Below are positions 6,039 through 6,589 of a stretch of DNA of 6,589 nt, in pieces (position 1 is the first letter of the stretch; every line of letters starts with the position of its first letter). Under the pieces are notes generated by a model that was not told the origin of the DNA, did no database searches, and saw nothing but the letters and a program-made list of their open reading frames with translations. Location of the stretch: NCBI GenBank assembly GCA_016926575.1, contig JAFGOJ010000271.1, positions 1-6,589 of the forward strand, read 5' to 3'. This DNA comes from Anaerolineae bacterium. Its GTDB lineage: Bacteria; Chloroflexota; Anaerolineae; B4-G1; DUEL01. The translations under genes were made by a program, and so were the position numbers.

Positions 6039-6589
6039 CGTCTTTGCGATCTAGTGCGCGCAAGCGGTGCACCAGTTCCCGCACCTCCTGCTCGCGCGCG
6101 CGTGGGCAGACCAGCACGGCGTCCGCGGTGTCGACCACGATCATGTCGTCGAGGCCGATGGTGGCGACCAGCCGGCCGCCCGCGCCGAAGACGATGGTGG
6201 CGTGGGTATCGATGCCCAGGTGGTCGCCCACGACGACGTTGGCATCGGCATCCGCGGGCAGGACGTCGGCCAGGCTCGACCAGTTGCCCACGTCGGACCA
6301 GCCAATGTCCACCGGGATGACGACCACGTCCTGCGCGCCCTCCATCACACCGTAATCGATGGTCTGCGGCGTCACCTCCGGCCAGATGCGGCCGAGAGTG
6401 CCCGCGTAGGCCGGCGTGTCGAGCACCGCGGCGACCTGCGCCAACTGGTCGTAGAAATCGGGCATCTGGCGCTCGAATTCCTCCATAAGACGGTCGACAC
6501 GCCAGATGAACATGCCGCTGTTCCACGAATACTCACCCGATTCGACCATGCGGTAGGCCGTTTCGGGGTCGGGCTTCTCGGTGAACCGC
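6031..6589 (-). CDS. manC: Mannose-1-phosphate guanylyltransferase, C-terminal part (5' end outside window)
   Basis: This enzyme makes GDP-mannose and pyrophosphate from mannose 1-phosphate and GTP in the cytoplasm, supplying mannosyl units for envelope glycans. Only the last 185 residues are present. The frame is open from the right edge to a TAA at 6031-6033. What identifies it are family hallmarks: RFTEKPD at the window edge (the conserved F-x-EKP segment), then EYSWNSGMFIW (the sugar-binding WNSG motif), TIDYGVME, and IGWSDVGNWSSL. After these comes a left-handed beta-helix-like tail (NVVVGDHLGIDTHATIVFGAGG) and a short helical end. There is no fused C-terminal cupin/phosphomannose isomerase domain, so this is the short stand-alone form. 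The first ATG visible in frame (6549) is internal and is not the true start. The gene runs in the same direction as topA, 58 bases upstream of it. Another nucleotidyltransferase specificity is possible but less likely given these motifs. Confidence 0.88.
   Translation of the reverse strand, partial: RFTEKPDPETAYRMVESGEYSWNSGMFIWRVDRLMEEFERQMPDFYDQLAQVAAVLDTPAYAGTLGRIWPEVTPQTIDYGVMEGAQDVVVIPVDIGWSDVGNWSSLADVLPADADANVVVGDHLGIDTHATIVFGAGGRLVATIGLDDMIVVDTADAVLVCPRAREQEVRELVHRLRALDRKDVL

Noticed and set aside
1..6589. CRISPR, insertion sequence, tRNA/rRNA, defence or toxin-antitoxin system
   Set aside because: No matching repeats, terminal inverted repeats, RNA gene sequence or protein motifs are seen on either strand.

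Overview
The window is a tightly packed, GC-rich bacterial segment in which every supportable gene lies on the minus strand, so it reads from right to left. It suggests a member of the Chloroflexota. The reasons are the high GC content, a topoisomerase I with an N-terminal small zinc-ribbon domain resembling DUF5679, a CehA/McbA-type PHP hydrolase, and GT39-type membrane glycosyltransferases of a kind common in that phylum. This assignment is inference from family resemblance, because there is no rRNA or marker tree here.

Layout, in transcription order. The right edge (6031-6589) holds the C-terminal part of a mannose-1-phosphate guanylyltransferase (GDP-mannose synthesis), whose start lies outside the window. 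Its stop codon overlaps a perfect extended -10 box (TGTTATAAT). After a 58-base gap with a strong Shine-Dalgarno comes topA (3606-5972), a complete topoisomerase I with three C-terminal zinc ribbons and an extra N-terminal CxxC/CxxC ribbon. A FemAB/CelD-like GNAT acetyltransferase (2627-3631) overlaps topA by 26 bases. It is followed after 14 bases by a CehA/McbA-family PHP metallohydrolase (1194-2612). After 9 more bases comes a GT39/ArnT-like multipass glycosyltransferase (GTG start at 1184), which stays open to the left edge and is cut there. The GT39 gene was found by reading the frame directly; it has no stop inside the window.

The spacing (overlap, 14 bases, 9 bases) suggests that topA, the acetyltransferase, the PHP protein and the glycosyltransferase form one transcription unit, probably with translational coupling. 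GDP-mannose is the usual source of polyprenyl-phosphate-mannose, the kind of lipid-linked donor GT39 enzymes use. FemAB/CelD-like acetyltransferases often sit near exopolysaccharide genes. A loose cell-envelope glycan theme around topA is therefore plausible but unproven.

The most unusual sequence feature is an AT-rich run of degenerate 7-base tandem repeats (about 537-589) inside the glycosyltransferase reading frame. The second is the N-terminal zinc ribbon on TopA. I see no RNA gene, CRISPR array, insertion sequence, defence system or convincing terminator, and no stretch of more than 300 bases lacks a gene.
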